Origin: Erythrobacter litoralis HTCC2594
GTDB taxonomy: Bacteria; Pseudomonadota; Alphaproteobacteria; Sphingomonadales; Sphingomonadaceae
DNA: 64,000 bases
Assembly: GCF_000013005.1 (NCBI RefSeq)
Contig: NC_007722.1
Coordinates: forward strand, 1,741,501 to 1,805,500
Direction of reading: 5' to 3'
Every line of letters begins with the position of its first letter. Position 1 is the stretch's first letter. Under the pieces are notes generated by a model, which worked only from the letters and a program-made list of their open reading frames with translations, had not been told where the DNA came from and did not search any database. Made by a program: the position numbers and the translations under genes. Below are positions 24,669 through 32,888 of the stretch, one piece after another.

Positions 24669-24857
24669 ATGCTGATCAGAAGAATCGAGAAATTCCTGCG
24701 CGAAGTGGACATGCCGGCGACCAAGTTCGGTCGCCTGGCGGCTCACGATCCGCGCTTCGTGCTGGACCTGCGTAATGGCCGGATACCGCGCACCGGAACC
24801 GAGCAGCGGGTCGACGGCTTCATGCGCGAATATCGCGAGGTGCATCATGCAGGCTGA
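24669..24857 (+). CDS. Small HTH-like protein, divergent from the S24 repressor
   Basis: 62 residues starting MLIRRIEKFLREVDMPATKF; the stretch ATKFGRLAAHDPRFVLDLRN looks like the two helices of an XRE-type helix-turn-helix, with a third helix EQRVDGFMREY. The protein would be little more than a DNA-binding domain. GAGGG precedes the ATG. It overlaps the next gene by 11 bases. The assignment as DNA-binding is inference from the pattern of residues. Confidence 0.65.
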   Translation: MLIRRIEKFLREVDMPATKFGRLAAHDPRFVLDLRNGRIPRTGTEQRVDGFMREYREVHHAG

Positions 24858-25197
24858 GCCAATCCCCGCCCCGCGTCGCGCCCGGCGGAGCATCGGCGAA
24901 CGCCTGCGCTCCGCCATCCTCGCCCTGGCCGGTGGGCATGGTGATGTGCAGCATCACGCAGAAAAAGCCTGGGCCAGCATCACCTTCGCCGGGACGCGCC
25001 ACACGCTGCGCCTCGTCTTCGAAGGCGATGAGGCCGTTGCGCAGGGCGAAGCACTGGTGGCGGCCCTGCCCAACCATGAATTCGCGATCCCGCGCCAACT
25101 CGTCGCCGACGCGACGATCACCGCGGTCGAAAGCGAGCTGCTGCCCGTCCCGCGGATGCTGGTCGAATGCGAGCTGTTGCTGCTGGAGGATGTCTAG
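24847..25197 (+). CDS. Hypothetical protein, co-transcribed with the small HTH protein
   Basis: 116 residues from the ATG at 24847, which overlaps the preceding gene by 11 bases. The basic N-terminus (PAPRRARRSIGERLRSAIL) leads into a compact alpha/beta region with alternating hydrophobic strands (TLRLVFEGDEAVAQGEALVA, AIPRQLVADATITAVESELL). No membrane segment or known domain was recognised. Translational coupling to the HTH-like gene suggests a linked function. Confidence 0.6.
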   Translation: MQAEPIPAPRRARRSIGERLRSAILALAGGHGDVQHHAEKAWASITFAGTRHTLRLVFEGDEAVAQGEALVAALPNHEFAIPRQLVADATITAVESELLPVPRMLVECELLLLEDV

Positions 25198-25207
25198 CCA
25201 AAACGAG

Positions 25208-25304
25208 CCCGCTCGCCCTGAGCCTGTCGAAGGGCCGCTCTTTCTTCGAGCGCAGCGCTTGCCAAAAGAAGAACAGTGCTTCGACAGGCTCAGCACGAAC
25301 GGGT
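25208..25304. repeat. Palindromic repeat of the TTCGACAGGCTCAG type
   Basis: Left arm CGCCCTGAGCCTGTCGAAGG and right arm TGCTTCGACAGGCTCAGCAC are inverted copies. The inner part contains CGCTC...GAGCG. The same arm sequence occurs at 27396-27494. It fills the gap between the hypothetical gene and the dehydrogenase gene. Confidence 0.8.
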
Positions 25305-25322
25305 CAGGAGTGGTTCCTTACT

Positions 25323-26261
25323 CTAATAACCCAGCGTCAGGTCGAAACGCGGTTCGACTGGTTCGCCTGCGATGTAGCGATGACAATTCTGCACAAACCG
25401 CTCGGCCGAGCGCTGAAACATCTTGGTCTGCGCGCGACCCGACAGGTGCATGGTGACATGCGCATTGTCGAGCGACCAGAGCGCGTGGTCGGCGGGCAGC
25501 GGCTCGGGCGTGGTCACATCGAGAAACGCGCCGCCGATCGTCTTGTCTTGCAGCGCCTTTACCAGCGCGGGCTGGTCGACCACTTCGCCGCGGGCGATGT
25601 TCACCAAGACCGCGTCGCTTTTCATTGCCGCCAGCTCCTCGGCACCGATCATGCCTTCGGTTTCTGCGGTGGCGGGGACGGCGAGGATGATCCAGTCGAA
25701 TTCGCCGAGTTGGCCGCGCCACTGGTCGGGTGCCAGGCAGCCCTCCCCGCCCGAGCGCCGCACCACGGTGACCTCGATATCGAACGCCTCGAGCCTCGGT
25801 TTGATCAGCTGTCCGATCGCGCCGTAGCCGAGCAATAGCGCCCTGGAACCGGCCAGTTCGATCTTGCCGGGCGAATCGAGCAGCCACTCATGCTTCTCCT
25901 GTGCCCGCACCACATCGCGATAGCCCTTGGCGTGGACCAGCATCCCCATCACGACATACTCCGCAATGGTGACGGCGTTGATCCCGACGCCGTTGGTGAC
26001 CGTCACGCCGCGCTCCAGCAACAATTCGTGCGGCAGGAAATCGAGCCCGGCATAGATCGAGCTCAGCCATTTCAGCCTCTCGGCCCTTTTCACCGCTTCG
26101 ATCATCGGCTGCTTCTGGTCGAGATCGAACCAGCCGATTTCCGCCTGCGGTGCCAGCTCCATCAAATCCTCGACAGAGGCGAAGAACTTCGCTTCTATCC
26201 CGTCGGGAAGATGCGGCTCGACGAGCGGGCGGACGAGGGCGGACAGGACGGCGATGGGCAT
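25323..26261 (-). CDS. D-2-hydroxyacid dehydrogenase family protein
   Basis: 312 residues from the ATG at 26261. The NAD-binding motif GYGAIGQLIKPRLEAFDIEV, the active-site Arg in VNIARGEVVDQPAL and the catalytic His in HVTMHLSGRAQTK are present, with the Glu in LDVTTPEPLPADHALW. Members reduce 2-keto acids such as glyoxylate, hydroxypyruvate or phosphohydroxypyruvate; the specific substrate is not evident. It is divergent from a 2-oxoglutarate oxygenase gene. Confidence 0.9.
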   Translation of the reverse strand: MPIAVLSALVRPLVEPHLPDGIEAKFFASVEDLMELAPQAEIGWFDLDQKQPMIEAVKRAERLKWLSSIYAGLDFLPHELLLERGVTVTNGVGINAVTIAEYVVMGMLVHAKGYRDVVRAQEKHEWLLDSPGKIELAGSRALLLGYGAIGQLIKPRLEAFDIEVTVVRRSGGEGCLAPDQWRGQLGEFDWIILAVPATAETEGMIGAEELAAMKSDAVLVNIARGEVVDQPALVKALQDKTIGGAFLDVTTPEPLPADHALWSLDNAHVTMHLSGRAQTKMFQRSAERFVQNCHRYIAGEPVEPRFDLTLGY

Positions 26262-26327
26262 GGACAATCTCTGGCTAGTGGCGCGGAAGCCCTTCCCTTG
26301 CCCGATCGGCTTCCGGGATGCCAGTCG

Positions 26328-26939
26328 ATGAACGCACCGCACACGCCTGCGCACGTCATCATCGATGATTTCCTGCCCGAACAGGACGCCGCCGATCTGC
26401 TCGCCTTCGCGCTGGAAAACCGGACGGCGTTCGAGCCTGCCGTGGTGGTTCGCGACGGGGACGTCCTTGCGGAGAAAGACAACCGCAGCGCCATGACATC
26501 GACCGATCTCGGCCCGATGCGCAGCACCTTCACGGCGGCAGTGGAAGCGCATTTCGAGCATTTGTGCAAAGGCATCGGCCTTGCGCCATTCGGCATCTCG
26601 GGGTGGGACATGAGCCTTGCCGTCCACCGCGACGGCGATTTCTTTTCCGAACATATCGACACGTTGACGGCTGAGAATCGCGACACACTGCCCGGCGACC
26701 GGCTGATCAGCATGGTCTATTACATGCACCTGCCCGGAGCGCGGTTCGAAGGCGGCGAGTTGGTGGTGCGGCATCTGTTCGGACGGACAGAACCGGTCCG
26801 CATCGCCCCGCGCCACAACCGGCTGGTCGCCTTCCCCAGTATCGCGCCGCACGCAGTCGAGCCTGTGCGCGTGCCGGGCAACGCATGGGAAGACGCGCGC
26901 TTCTCGGTCAATTGCTGGCTCCTGCGCGGGCGGGGCTAG
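26328..26939 (+). CDS. 2-oxoglutarate/Fe(II)-dependent dioxygenase
   Basis: 203 residues from the ATG at 26328. The double-stranded beta-helix core has the metal motif HRDGDFFSEHIDT (HxD) and a distal His in SIAPHAVEPV, and the 2-oxoglutarate-binding Arg in the C-terminal DARFSVNCWLL segment. It resembles prolyl-4-hydroxylase-like proteins. Its TAG stop is interleaved with the TAG of the convergent RES gene (a CTAG palindrome). Substrate unknown. Confidence 0.83.
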   Translation: MNAPHTPAHVIIDDFLPEQDAADLLAFALENRTAFEPAVVVRDGDVLAEKDNRSAMTSTDLGPMRSTFTAAVEAHFEHLCKGIGLAPFGISGWDMSLAVHRDGDFFSEHIDTLTAENRDTLPGDRLISMVYYMHLPGARFEGGELVVRHLFGRTEPVRIAPRHNRLVAFPSIAPHAVEPVRVPGNAWEDARFSVNCWLLRGRG

Positions 26940-27370
26940 GCGGGCAGGCTCAGCGTTTCGCGAAAATCGAATGGGCGGGTCGTGAGCCGGCGCACATAGT
27001 GCGCGTCGGGATGCGCCGGGTTCATCATCACGATCTGCGCTTCGGGAAGGACCGCGGACTGGACCGATGCCAGCAGCGATCGGCCCGAGGCAAGCCATTC
27101 ATCGCCGATGCGGCGTTTCTCGACCTGGTCTTCGGTGAAGGCGAAGCTTTCGGGCTGGGCATTGATGTCGGTGAAGCCGAGCACGTAGTCGGTGTCGATA
27201 CCGGCCAGATCGCGCGGCAGGTAGCGCAGCACCACTAGCACCGCGAGGCCCGGTTCGGAGGCGAAATTGACAACGGGCTTGCCCGGAGAGACCCAGCGCG
27301 CGCCGTGTTTCTCCGGCCCCGACCCGTCGAGCGCGACGAAAGGCGCACGGGTCAGGCGCCACAGCCTCAC
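26936..27370 (-). CDS. RES domain protein (NAD+-degrading toxin family)
   Basis: 144 residues if the GTG at 27370 is the start (V/M-RLWRLTRAPF). RES features are GARWVSPGKPVVNFASEPGL, AVLVVLRYLPRDL, RIGDEWLASGRSLLASVQSA and the C-terminal IVMMNPAHPD. RES proteins are usually NAD+ phosphorylase/glycohydrolase toxins paired with an Xre-MbcA-ParS antitoxin encoded directly upstream. Here the upstream 150 bases hold only a palindromic repeat and then the 3' end of cysS; no antitoxin is present. The frame is also open through the repeat to an ATG at 27475, but that N-terminus would be repeat-derived. Confidence 0.78.
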   Translation of the reverse strand: MRLWRLTRAPFVALDGSGPEKHGARWVSPGKPVVNFASEPGLAVLVVLRYLPRDLAGIDTDYVLGFTDINAQPESFAFTEDQVEKRRIGDEWLASGRSLLASVQSAVLPEAQIVMMNPAHPDAHYVRRLTTRPFDFRETLSLPA

Positions 27371-27395
27371 TTCGGTTCGACCCAACGATCCAATA

Positions 27396-27494
27396 CCGTT
27401 CGGGCTGAGCCTGTCGAAGCCCAGCCGCAACAGCCGTGGCTGCCCTTCGGAGTCAAAGACGGCGCAAAGCGCCACCGGCTCAGGGCGAACGGGG
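27396..27494. repeat. Palindromic repeat of the CTGAGCCTGTCGAAG type
   Basis: Left arm CCGTTCGGGCTGAGCC and right arm GGCTCAGGGCGAACGG are inverted copies, enclosing a GC-rich core with CAGCCGTGGCTG. It shares its arm with the element at 25208-25304. It lies immediately upstream of the RES gene and 18 bases from the cysS stop. Confidence 0.78.
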
Positions 27495-27512
27495 TTTGAG
27501 AATTAGGATTGG

Positions 27513-29015
27513 TCAAGTGCCCCGCTTCCACTCCCAGCCGAGCGGGTCGCCGTCCATAACCTCGACGCCTTTGGCCGCGAGGTCGTCGCGGATTGCGTCG
27601 GAGCGGGCGAAGTCCTTGGCCGCGCGGGCTTCCTTGCGCTCGGCGAACGCGGCCTCGATTTCGGCTTCGCTGATTTCGGCGGTCGCGGGGCGGGTGCGGA
27701 GATCGGTGCGAGAAAGGTTGAGGAGGTCAAAACCCAAAACGGCATCGAAAGCACTTGCGAGAACGAGCTTCTTAGCAGGATCGATCTTCTTGGTGGCGAG
27801 AAGGTCTTCCATGGCGGTCAGGGAGATTGCGGTATTGAGATCATCGGCGATTGCGGTGCCGAACTTCTCGATTGCAGGGCCAAGCTTCCCCCAATCGTCA
27901 CCCTGAACTTGTTTCAGGGTCCATGCTTCCATTTGCGCCCACGGTTTGGAGTTCGGCATCGATGCTGAAACGAGTTCAGCATGACGGGCCTTGAGGGTTT
28001 CGAGCGCCATTACCATGCGCTTTAACCGCACCAGCGCCGCTTCCAATCCTTCCCACGTGAATTCCAGCTCGCTGCGATAATGCGCCTGCAGGCACAGCAT
28101 GCGGTAGGCGAGCGGGTGGAAGCCGCGGTCGACCAGCGCCTGCAGCGTCAGGAACTCGCCCGAGCTTTTCGACATCTTCCCGCGCCGGTCGATCAGGAAG
28201 TTGTTGTGCATCCAGATCTTCGCGCCGCTGTCGGGCGAGCAATTATGCGCCTGGTTCTGCGCGATCTCGTTGGGGTGGTGGATCTCGCGGTGATCGATTC
28301 CGCCGGTGTGGATGTCGAACGGGTGGCCGAGCAGTTCTGCGCTCATGACCGAGCATTCGAGGTGCCACCCCGGTGCGCCCTTGCCCCACGGCGAATCCCA
28401 TTCCATCTGCCGCGTCTCGCCCGGCGGGGTCTTGCGCCAGATCGCGAAGTCGGCGGCGTTGCGCTTGCCTTCGACCTCATCGATGCGGCCTTCACCTTCA
28501 TCGGTTACGGCGCGCGCCAGCCGCCCGTATTCGGGTACGGTCGAGACATCGAAATAGAGCCCGCTGTCGAGCTCGTAGCAATGCTTCGCTTCGATGCTTT
28601 TGGCCCATGCGATCATGCTTTCGACATAGTCTGTCGCACGCGGGTGCTCGGGCTTGCGAATGTTGAGCCGATCCAGGTCGGCCTCGAACACTTGCTGGTA
28701 GTAGCGCGCGATGTCCCATGCGCTCTTGCCCTCGCGCGCGGCGGCCTTTTCCATCTTGTCGTCGCCCGCATCGGCATCCGAGGTCAGGTGGCCGACATCG
28801 GTGATGTTGATCACATGCTTGAGGTCGAAGCCCTTCCAGCTGAGCGTACGCCCCAGCGTATCGGCGAAGATATAGGCCCGCATATTTCCGATATGCTGGT
28901 AGTTATAGACCGTCGGCCCGCAGGTATAGACGCGCGCTTCGCCCGGGTGGATCGGCTGGAATTCCTCCAGCGAGCGGGTGAGCGAATTGAACAGCTTGAG
29001 CGGCGTGGTGGTCAT
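27513..29015 (-). CDS. cysS: Cysteinyl-tRNA synthetase with an in-frame repeat insertion
   Basis: 500 residues, class I synthetase. The zinc Cys and HIGH-like motif are in YTCGPTVYNYQHIGN and KMSKS is in KMSKSSGEFL. Cytoplasmic; charges tRNA-Cys. Residues about 344-373 (from RHAELVSAS to LKQVQGDD) are the translation of a palindromic repeat at 27897-27985, placed after the helices that follow KMSKS, in the linker towards the C-terminal anticodon-binding region. The frame is kept on both sides and the C-terminus (LGWEWKRG) is normal, so the gene is probably functional. It is longer than the typical roughly 460 residues by about the size of the insert. Confidence 0.96.
   Translation of the reverse strand: MTTTPLKLFNSLTRSLEEFQPIHPGEARVYTCGPTVYNYQHIGNMRAYIFADTLGRTLSWKGFDLKHVINITDVGHLTSDADAGDDKMEKAAAREGKSAWDIARYYQQVFEADLDRLNIRKPEHPRATDYVESMIAWAKSIEAKHCYELDSGLYFDVSTVPEYGRLARAVTDEGEGRIDEVEGKRNAADFAIWRKTPPGETRQMEWDSPWGKGAPGWHLECSVMSAELLGHPFDIHTGGIDHREIHHPNEIAQNQAHNCSPDSGAKIWMHNNFLIDRRGKMSKSSGEFLTLQALVDRGFHPLAYRMLCLQAHYRSELEFTWEGLEAALVRLKRMVMALETLKARHAELVSASMPNSKPWAQMEAWTLKQVQGDDWGKLGPAIEKFGTAIADDLNTAISLTAMEDLLATKKIDPAKKLVLASAFDAVLGFDLLNLSRTDLRTRPATAEISEAEIEAAFAERKEARAAKDFARSDAIRDDLAAKGVEVMDGDPLGWEWKRGT
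27897..27985. repeat. Palindromic element inside cysS
   Basis: Ends are GTCA...TGAC. Left hairpin CCCTGAACTTGTTTCAGGG and right hairpin TGCTGAAACGAGTTCAGCA each have a short inner loop. In the minus-strand frame it reads HAELVSAS ... TLKQVQGDD, a peptide I recognise as the common translation of a short interspersed repeat in sphingomonads. Its 89-base body plus flanks adds a multiple of three, so the frame is not broken. Confidence 0.85.
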
Positions 29016-29034
29016 GTGGGGCCTAATATATGCC

Positions 29035-29115
29035 CGTCATCCCAGCGCAAGCTGGGATCTGGCTCCACCGGCGCGACGGGATTGAGAGAGATCCCAGCTT
29101 GCGCTGGGATGACGG
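29035..29115. repeat. Paired-hairpin repeat upstream of cysS
   Basis: CGTCATCCCAGCGCAAGCTGGGAT at the left (19 bases of hairpin ATCCCAGCGCAAGCTGGGAT) and its inverted copy ATCCCAGCTTGCGCTGGGAT with GACGG at the right. It fills the gap between the cysS start and the nitroreductase stop. Same class as 47071-47152. Confidence 0.85.
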
Positions 29116-29121
29116 AGGGAG

Positions 29122-29796
29122 TTACTCCCACCCCTCCCATCGCACGCTTTCTTCCAGCGGGGCGCGCTTGACCTCGAACTGGTTCACCGCCGCCTCCGGG
29201 TCGCGGTACCCGATGGCGATGCCGCAGAAGAAGATGTGGTCCTCCGGAATATCGACCATCTCGCGGATTTGCGGCGCGAACACCGCCCACGCCTCCTGGT
29301 AACAGCAATCGAGCCCTTCCTCGCGCAACAGCAAGCCGATGGTCTGCATCCACATGCCGATATCGGACCATTGCGGCGGGCCCATATATTTGGGCGTGTG
29401 GACCAGCATCAGCACCGGCGCCCCGAAGGCGCGGAAATTGTTGGCGAACCACATCAGCCGCTTGCCCTTCTCCTCGCGGGAGATTTCGAGCGCGCCATAC
29501 ATATCCTCGCCCACCCCGCGGCGGCGCTGCTCATAGGCCCCGTCGAGCTCGGGCGGATACACATGATACTCCGGCGCAAACGCCTCGCGCCCCTTGGGCA
29601 GGTCCTGCGCTACGCGGGTAAACAGCTTCTGCATCGGCTCGCCGGTGAGGACGATGCCATGCCACGGCTGGGTGTTCCCACCGGAAGGCGAGCGCTGCGC
29701 TTTTTCGAGAATGCGGGTGAGCGTTGCCTGGTCGACGGGTGTGTCGAGAAAGGCGCGGACGGAGCGGCGGGACTGGACGGCTTCGGTAACGTTCAT
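29122..29796 (-). CDS. Nitroreductase family protein
   Basis: 224 residues from the ATG at 29796, chosen because GAGG lies seven bases in front; an ATG two codons earlier has no room for a ribosome binding site. The FMN-binding N-terminus NVTEAVQSRRSVRAFLDTPV, the SPSGGNTQPWH loop and the C-terminal IAIGYRDPEAAVNQFEVKRA are typical of FMN-dependent NAD(P)H nitroreductases. The substrate is unknown; the protein is cytoplasmic. Confidence 0.92.
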   Translation of the reverse strand: MNVTEAVQSRRSVRAFLDTPVDQATLTRILEKAQRSPSGGNTQPWHGIVLTGEPMQKLFTRVAQDLPKGREAFAPEYHVYPPELDGAYEQRRRGVGEDMYGALEISREEKGKRLMWFANNFRAFGAPVLMLVHTPKYMGPPQWSDIGMWMQTIGLLLREEGLDCCYQEAWAVFAPQIREMVDIPEDHIFFCGIAIGYRDPEAAVNQFEVKRAPLEESVRWEGWE

Positions 29797-29810
29797 ACTC
29801 ATACCTCATG

Positions 29811-29893
29811 ATTCCCACGAAGGCGGCGACCCAAAGCTATCTGGCAGCACTTCGCAAATTCGCACTGGATTTCCGCCTTCGCGGGGATGACGG
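29811..29893. repeat. Paired-hairpin repeat of the CCGCGAAGGCGG type
   Basis: ATTCCCACGAAGGCGG at the left and CCGCCTTCGCGGGGATGACGG at the right form inverted ends, with TTCGCAAATTCGC in the middle. It separates the nitroreductase gene from the low-GC hypothetical gene upstream of it. Confidence 0.75.
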
Positions 29894-29905
29894 TGAGGAG
29901 CCAAA

Positions 29906-30241
29906 TCATTCCGCTTCTATTACCCCCTTCTTCTCAAGATGATTCACGAGCGCAATCGCCAAGTCCGACTTCGTTCGAAGCATGTTCAGACAGTTAGTCC
30001 CCGTATTGCCAATGTACCGACCTTGATAATTGGAAAGAGCCAATCTGCCCTGATGCTGTTCGTTCAGAACCCATACGGCCAGCGCGAATCCCTTGGCCAG
30101 CTCAAACTCAGTTTTGTTAAATCCGAAGTTCAGTGCTTCATTTCCAATAACGCATTCGCAGTTGACGACGGTTTCTCTGGCCCAATCGGGAACATGTTTC
30201 GCAATCTTAAGACTGGGTCGATCAAACAGGCCGAATACCAT
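29906..30241 (-). CDS. Hypothetical protein of atypical base composition
   Basis: 111 residues from the ATG at 30241 (a GTG directly before it is also possible). The coding sequence is about 48% GC by eye against well above 60% around it, and uses codons such as AAT, TTT and TTA that neighbours avoid. No domain was recognised; the segment ELAKGFALAVWVLNEQHQGR and the C-terminal TKSDLAIALVNHLEKKG are amphipathic helices. Its ATG overlaps the cobT stop (TGATG). Likely acquired relatively recently. Confidence 0.62.
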   Translation of the reverse strand: MVFGLFDRPSLKIAKHVPDWARETVVNCECVIGNEALNFGFNKTEFELAKGFALAVWVLNEQHQGRLALSNYQGRYIGNTGTNCLNMLRTKSDLAIALVNHLEKKGVIEAE

Positions 30242-32058
30242 CACTCCACCTCAAACAAATCGGCTAGCTGCTCGATAATCGTCCCGCCGAGCTGTTCGAC
30301 ATCCATGATCGTCACCGCGCGCTTGTAATAGCGGGTCACATCGTGGCCGATGCCGACGGCCACCAGTTGCACGGGTGACTGCTTCTCGATCCAGTCGATC
30401 ACCTTGCGCAAGTGGCTTTCGAGATAGCCCGCGCTGTTGACGCTGAGCGTGCTGTCGTCGACCGGCGCGCCGTCGCTGATCACCATCAGGATGCGGCGAT
30501 CCTCGGGTCGCGCGATCAGGCGATTATGCGCCCACAGCAGCGCCTCGCCGTCGATGTTTTCCTTGAGCAGCCCTTCGCGCATCATCAGGCCGAGATTGCG
30601 GCGCGCGCGGCGCCAGGGTTCGTCGGCCTTTTTGTAGAGGATGTGGCGGAGGTCATTGAGGCGGCCGGGCTGCGGCGGCTTGCCGTCGGCGAGCCATTTC
30701 TCGCGCGCCTGCCCGCCCTTCCACGCGCGGGTCGTGAAGCCGAGGATCTCGGTCTTGACCCCGCACCGCTCCAGCGTGCGCGCCATGATGTCGGCGCTGA
30801 TTGCGGCGATGCTGATCGGCCGCCCGCGCATGGAGCCGGAATTGTCGATCAGCAGGGTGACGACCGTGTCCTTGAACTCGGTATCGCGCTCGATCTTGTA
30901 GCTCAGCGAATGGCCGGGGCTGATGACGACACGAGCCAGCCGCGCGGCATCGAGCAACCCCTCTTCCTGGTCGAAATCCCAGCTACGATTCTGCTGCGCC
31001 ATCAGGCGGCGCTGGAGCCGGTTGGCGAGCCGGGTGACGACGCCCTGCAGCCCTGTCAGCTGGCTATCGAGATAGGCCCGCAGCCGGTCCAGTTCCTCGG
31101 CATCGCACAGTTCGGCCGCGGCGATTTCCTCGTCATATTGCGTGGTGTATTCGGTGTAGTCGAAGCTGTCGGGCAGGTCGGTCCACGGGCGGTTGGGGCG
31201 GACCGGCATCATGCCTTCCTCGCCCTCGTCGCCCAGCTCGCCGTCGGCCACTTCCTCGCCGGCCTCGGTTTCCGCCTCGCCCTCGGCGTCGCCTTCGGTC
31301 TGCTCGCCGGCCATTTCCGCAGGGCTCGGCTGCTCGTCGCCGCCGGTTTCGTCGTCGCTCTCGTCTTCCTGCTCGTCCTGCCCGTCTTCGTCCTCGCCAT
31401 CTTCATTGTCGGCGCTGTCGGGCTGATCGGTCGGATCGGTCAGTTCGAGATGCCGCAGCATGTCGAGCGCGAGCGACTGGAACGCTTTCTGGTCCTCGAG
31501 CGACCCGGCCAAATCCTCGAAATCGCTGCCGGTTCGGCTCTCGATATACTCGCGCACCAGTTCGACGCCGGCACGCGCCCGTTCGGGAATCGGCTTGCCG
31601 GTCAATTGCTCGCGCAGCATCAGGCCGAGCGCGCTTTGCAGCGGCACGTCGCCGTCGTTCTGCGCGCGGGCAATGGGATCGCTGGCGGTGCGCAGTTCGA
31701 CCGCGGCGTCGAGATTGTCCGCAATCCCTTCGTAGCCGCTCGCGCCCAATGCTTCGTAGCGGACCTGCTCGACCGCATCGTAGCACGCCCGCGCCACCGG
31801 ATCGCTGGGCGCGTTGGCCTCGTGCAGCTTCAGATTGTGGTGGCGCAGCTTGAGCGCGAAACTGTCCGCGAAGCCGCGCGCCTCGGCGGCCTGCTCGGGC
31901 GGCAGATTGCGACCGGGCAGCGGTACGCGGAAATTCCGCCCCTGCGCGCTCGGGCTGTCGGCGCTCCACGCGACTTCGATCTCCGGCTCGCGCGCAAGGG
32001 CCCGCGCCGTGCCGGTCAGCGCGCGCTTGAAGCTGTCGAGGGGGGATTCGTCGCTCAT
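30241..32058 (-). CDS. cobT: Cobaltochelatase subunit CobT
   Basis: 605 residues from the ATG at 32058 ([20 protein letters not shown]), with AAGGA in front; the frame upstream is repeat-derived. The order is a CobT N-domain, a long acidic low-complexity segment (about 210-290), then a VWA domain with the MIDAS motif [15 protein letters not shown] and the conserved C-terminal [17 protein letters not shown]. With CobN and the AAA+ ATPase CobS it inserts cobalt in the aerobic B12 pathway. cobS, often adjacent, is not next to it here; the downstream gene is a lower-GC hypothetical. Confidence 0.94.
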   Translation of the reverse strand: MSDESPLDSFKRALTGTARALAREPEIEVAWSADSPSAQGRNFRVPLPGRNLPPEQAAEARGFADSFALKLRHHNLKLHEANAPSDPVARACYDAVEQVRYEALGASGYEGIADNLDAAVELRTASDPIARAQNDGDVPLQSALGLMLREQLTGKPIPERARAGVELVREYIESRTGSDFEDLAGSLEDQKAFQSLALDMLRHLELTDPTDQPDSADNEDGEDEDGQDEQEDESDDETGGDEQPSPAEMAGEQTEGDAEGEAETEAGEEVADGELGDEGEEGMMPVRPNRPWTDLPDSFDYTEYTTQYDEEIAAAELCDAEELDRLRAYLDSQLTGLQGVVTRLANRLQRRLMAQQNRSWDFDQEEGLLDAARLARVVISPGHSLSYKIERDTEFKDTVVTLLIDNSGSMRGRPISIAAISADIMARTLERCGVKTEILGFTTRAWKGGQAREKWLADGKPPQPGRLNDLRHILYKKADEPWRRARRNLGLMMREGLLKENIDGEALLWAHNRLIARPEDRRILMVISDGAPVDDSTLSVNSAGYLESHLRKVIDWIEKQSPVQLVAVGIGHDVTRYYKRAVTIMDVEQLGGTIIEQLADLFEVE

Positions 32059-32067
32059 ACAATCCTT

Positions 32068-32146
32068 GCGAGCCCCAGCGAAGGCTGGGGCCTCCAACCA
32101 CTAGCGATCCGCCGGTGGAAGGAGGTCCCTGCCTGCGCAGGGACAC
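32068..32146. repeat. Paired-hairpin repeat between cobT and the transaldolase gene
   Basis: GCCCCAGCGAAGGCTGGGGC at the left and GTCCCTGCCTGCGCAGGGAC at the right. It ends about ten bases upstream of the cobT start, next to its ribosome binding site, and begins just after the stop of the transaldolase gene on the same strand. Same type as 12228-12302. Confidence 0.82.
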
Positions 32147-32153
32147 ATGCCAA

Positions 32154-32807
32154 TTACAAGATACTCTGCCCCGTCGCTTCCCAATCCTTGAGGAAGCCTT
32201 CGATGCCTTTGTTGGTCAGCACATGGTTCGCCAGCGCCATGATCACCTTGGGCGGTGCCGTCATGACATCCGCGCCGATCAGCGCGGCTTCCAGCACATG
32301 CGTGGTGTGGCGCACGCTGGCGACGAGGATTTCGGTCTCGAAAGCATAATTGTCGTAGATCGTGCGGATATCGCGGATCAGCTCCATGCCGTTGAAACCG
32401 TTGTCGTCGTGACGGCCGACGAAGGGCGAAACGAATGTCGCACCCGCTTTCGCTGCCAGCAGCGCCTGGTTGGCGCTGAAGCAGAGCGTGACGTTGACCA
32501 TGGTGCCGTCATCGCTCAGCGCCTTGCAGGTCTTGAGCCCGTCGATCGTCAGCGGCACCTTGATGCAGACATTGTCCGCGATCGCGCGCAGTTTGTCGGC
32601 TTCCTTCATCATCGTGGCGTGATCGAGCGCGACGACCTCGGCGCTCACCGGCCCGTCGGTGATACCGCAGATCTCCTTCGTCACTTCGATGAAGTCGCGG
32701 CCCGACTTGTGGATCAGCGAGGGATTGGTGGTCACGCCATCGAGCAGGCCGGTCGCGGCCAGTTCCTTGATGTCGTCGATTTCAGCGGTGTCGGCGAAGA
32801 ATTGCAT
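32154..32807 (-). CDS. fsa: Fructose-6-phosphate aldolase / TalC-type transaldolase
   Basis: 217 residues, the short transaldolase family. [20 protein letters not shown] at the start and the Schiff-base Lys in [14 protein letters not shown] are diagnostic, with [20 protein letters not shown] later. Short members either transfer dihydroxyacetone (TalC) or cleave fructose-6-phosphate (Fsa); sequence alone does not decide. The gene is divergent from nothing close; a repeat separates it from cobT. Confidence 0.9.
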   Translation of the reverse strand: MQFFADTAEIDDIKELAATGLLDGVTTNPSLIHKSGRDFIEVTKEICGITDGPVSAEVVALDHATMMKEADKLRAIADNVCIKVPLTIDGLKTCKALSDDGTMVNVTLCFSANQALLAAKAGATFVSPFVGRHDDNGFNGMELIRDIRTIYDNYAFETEILVASVRHTTHVLEAALIGADVMTAPPKVIMALANHVLTNKGIEGFLKDWEATGQSIL

Positions 32808-32888
32808 GGGGCGGCTGCTCCGAATAGTGATTCCCCGATCTCCTACCGAACCGTGCCCACGGGGGCTAGCCCCGCCTATCGGTCAGGC

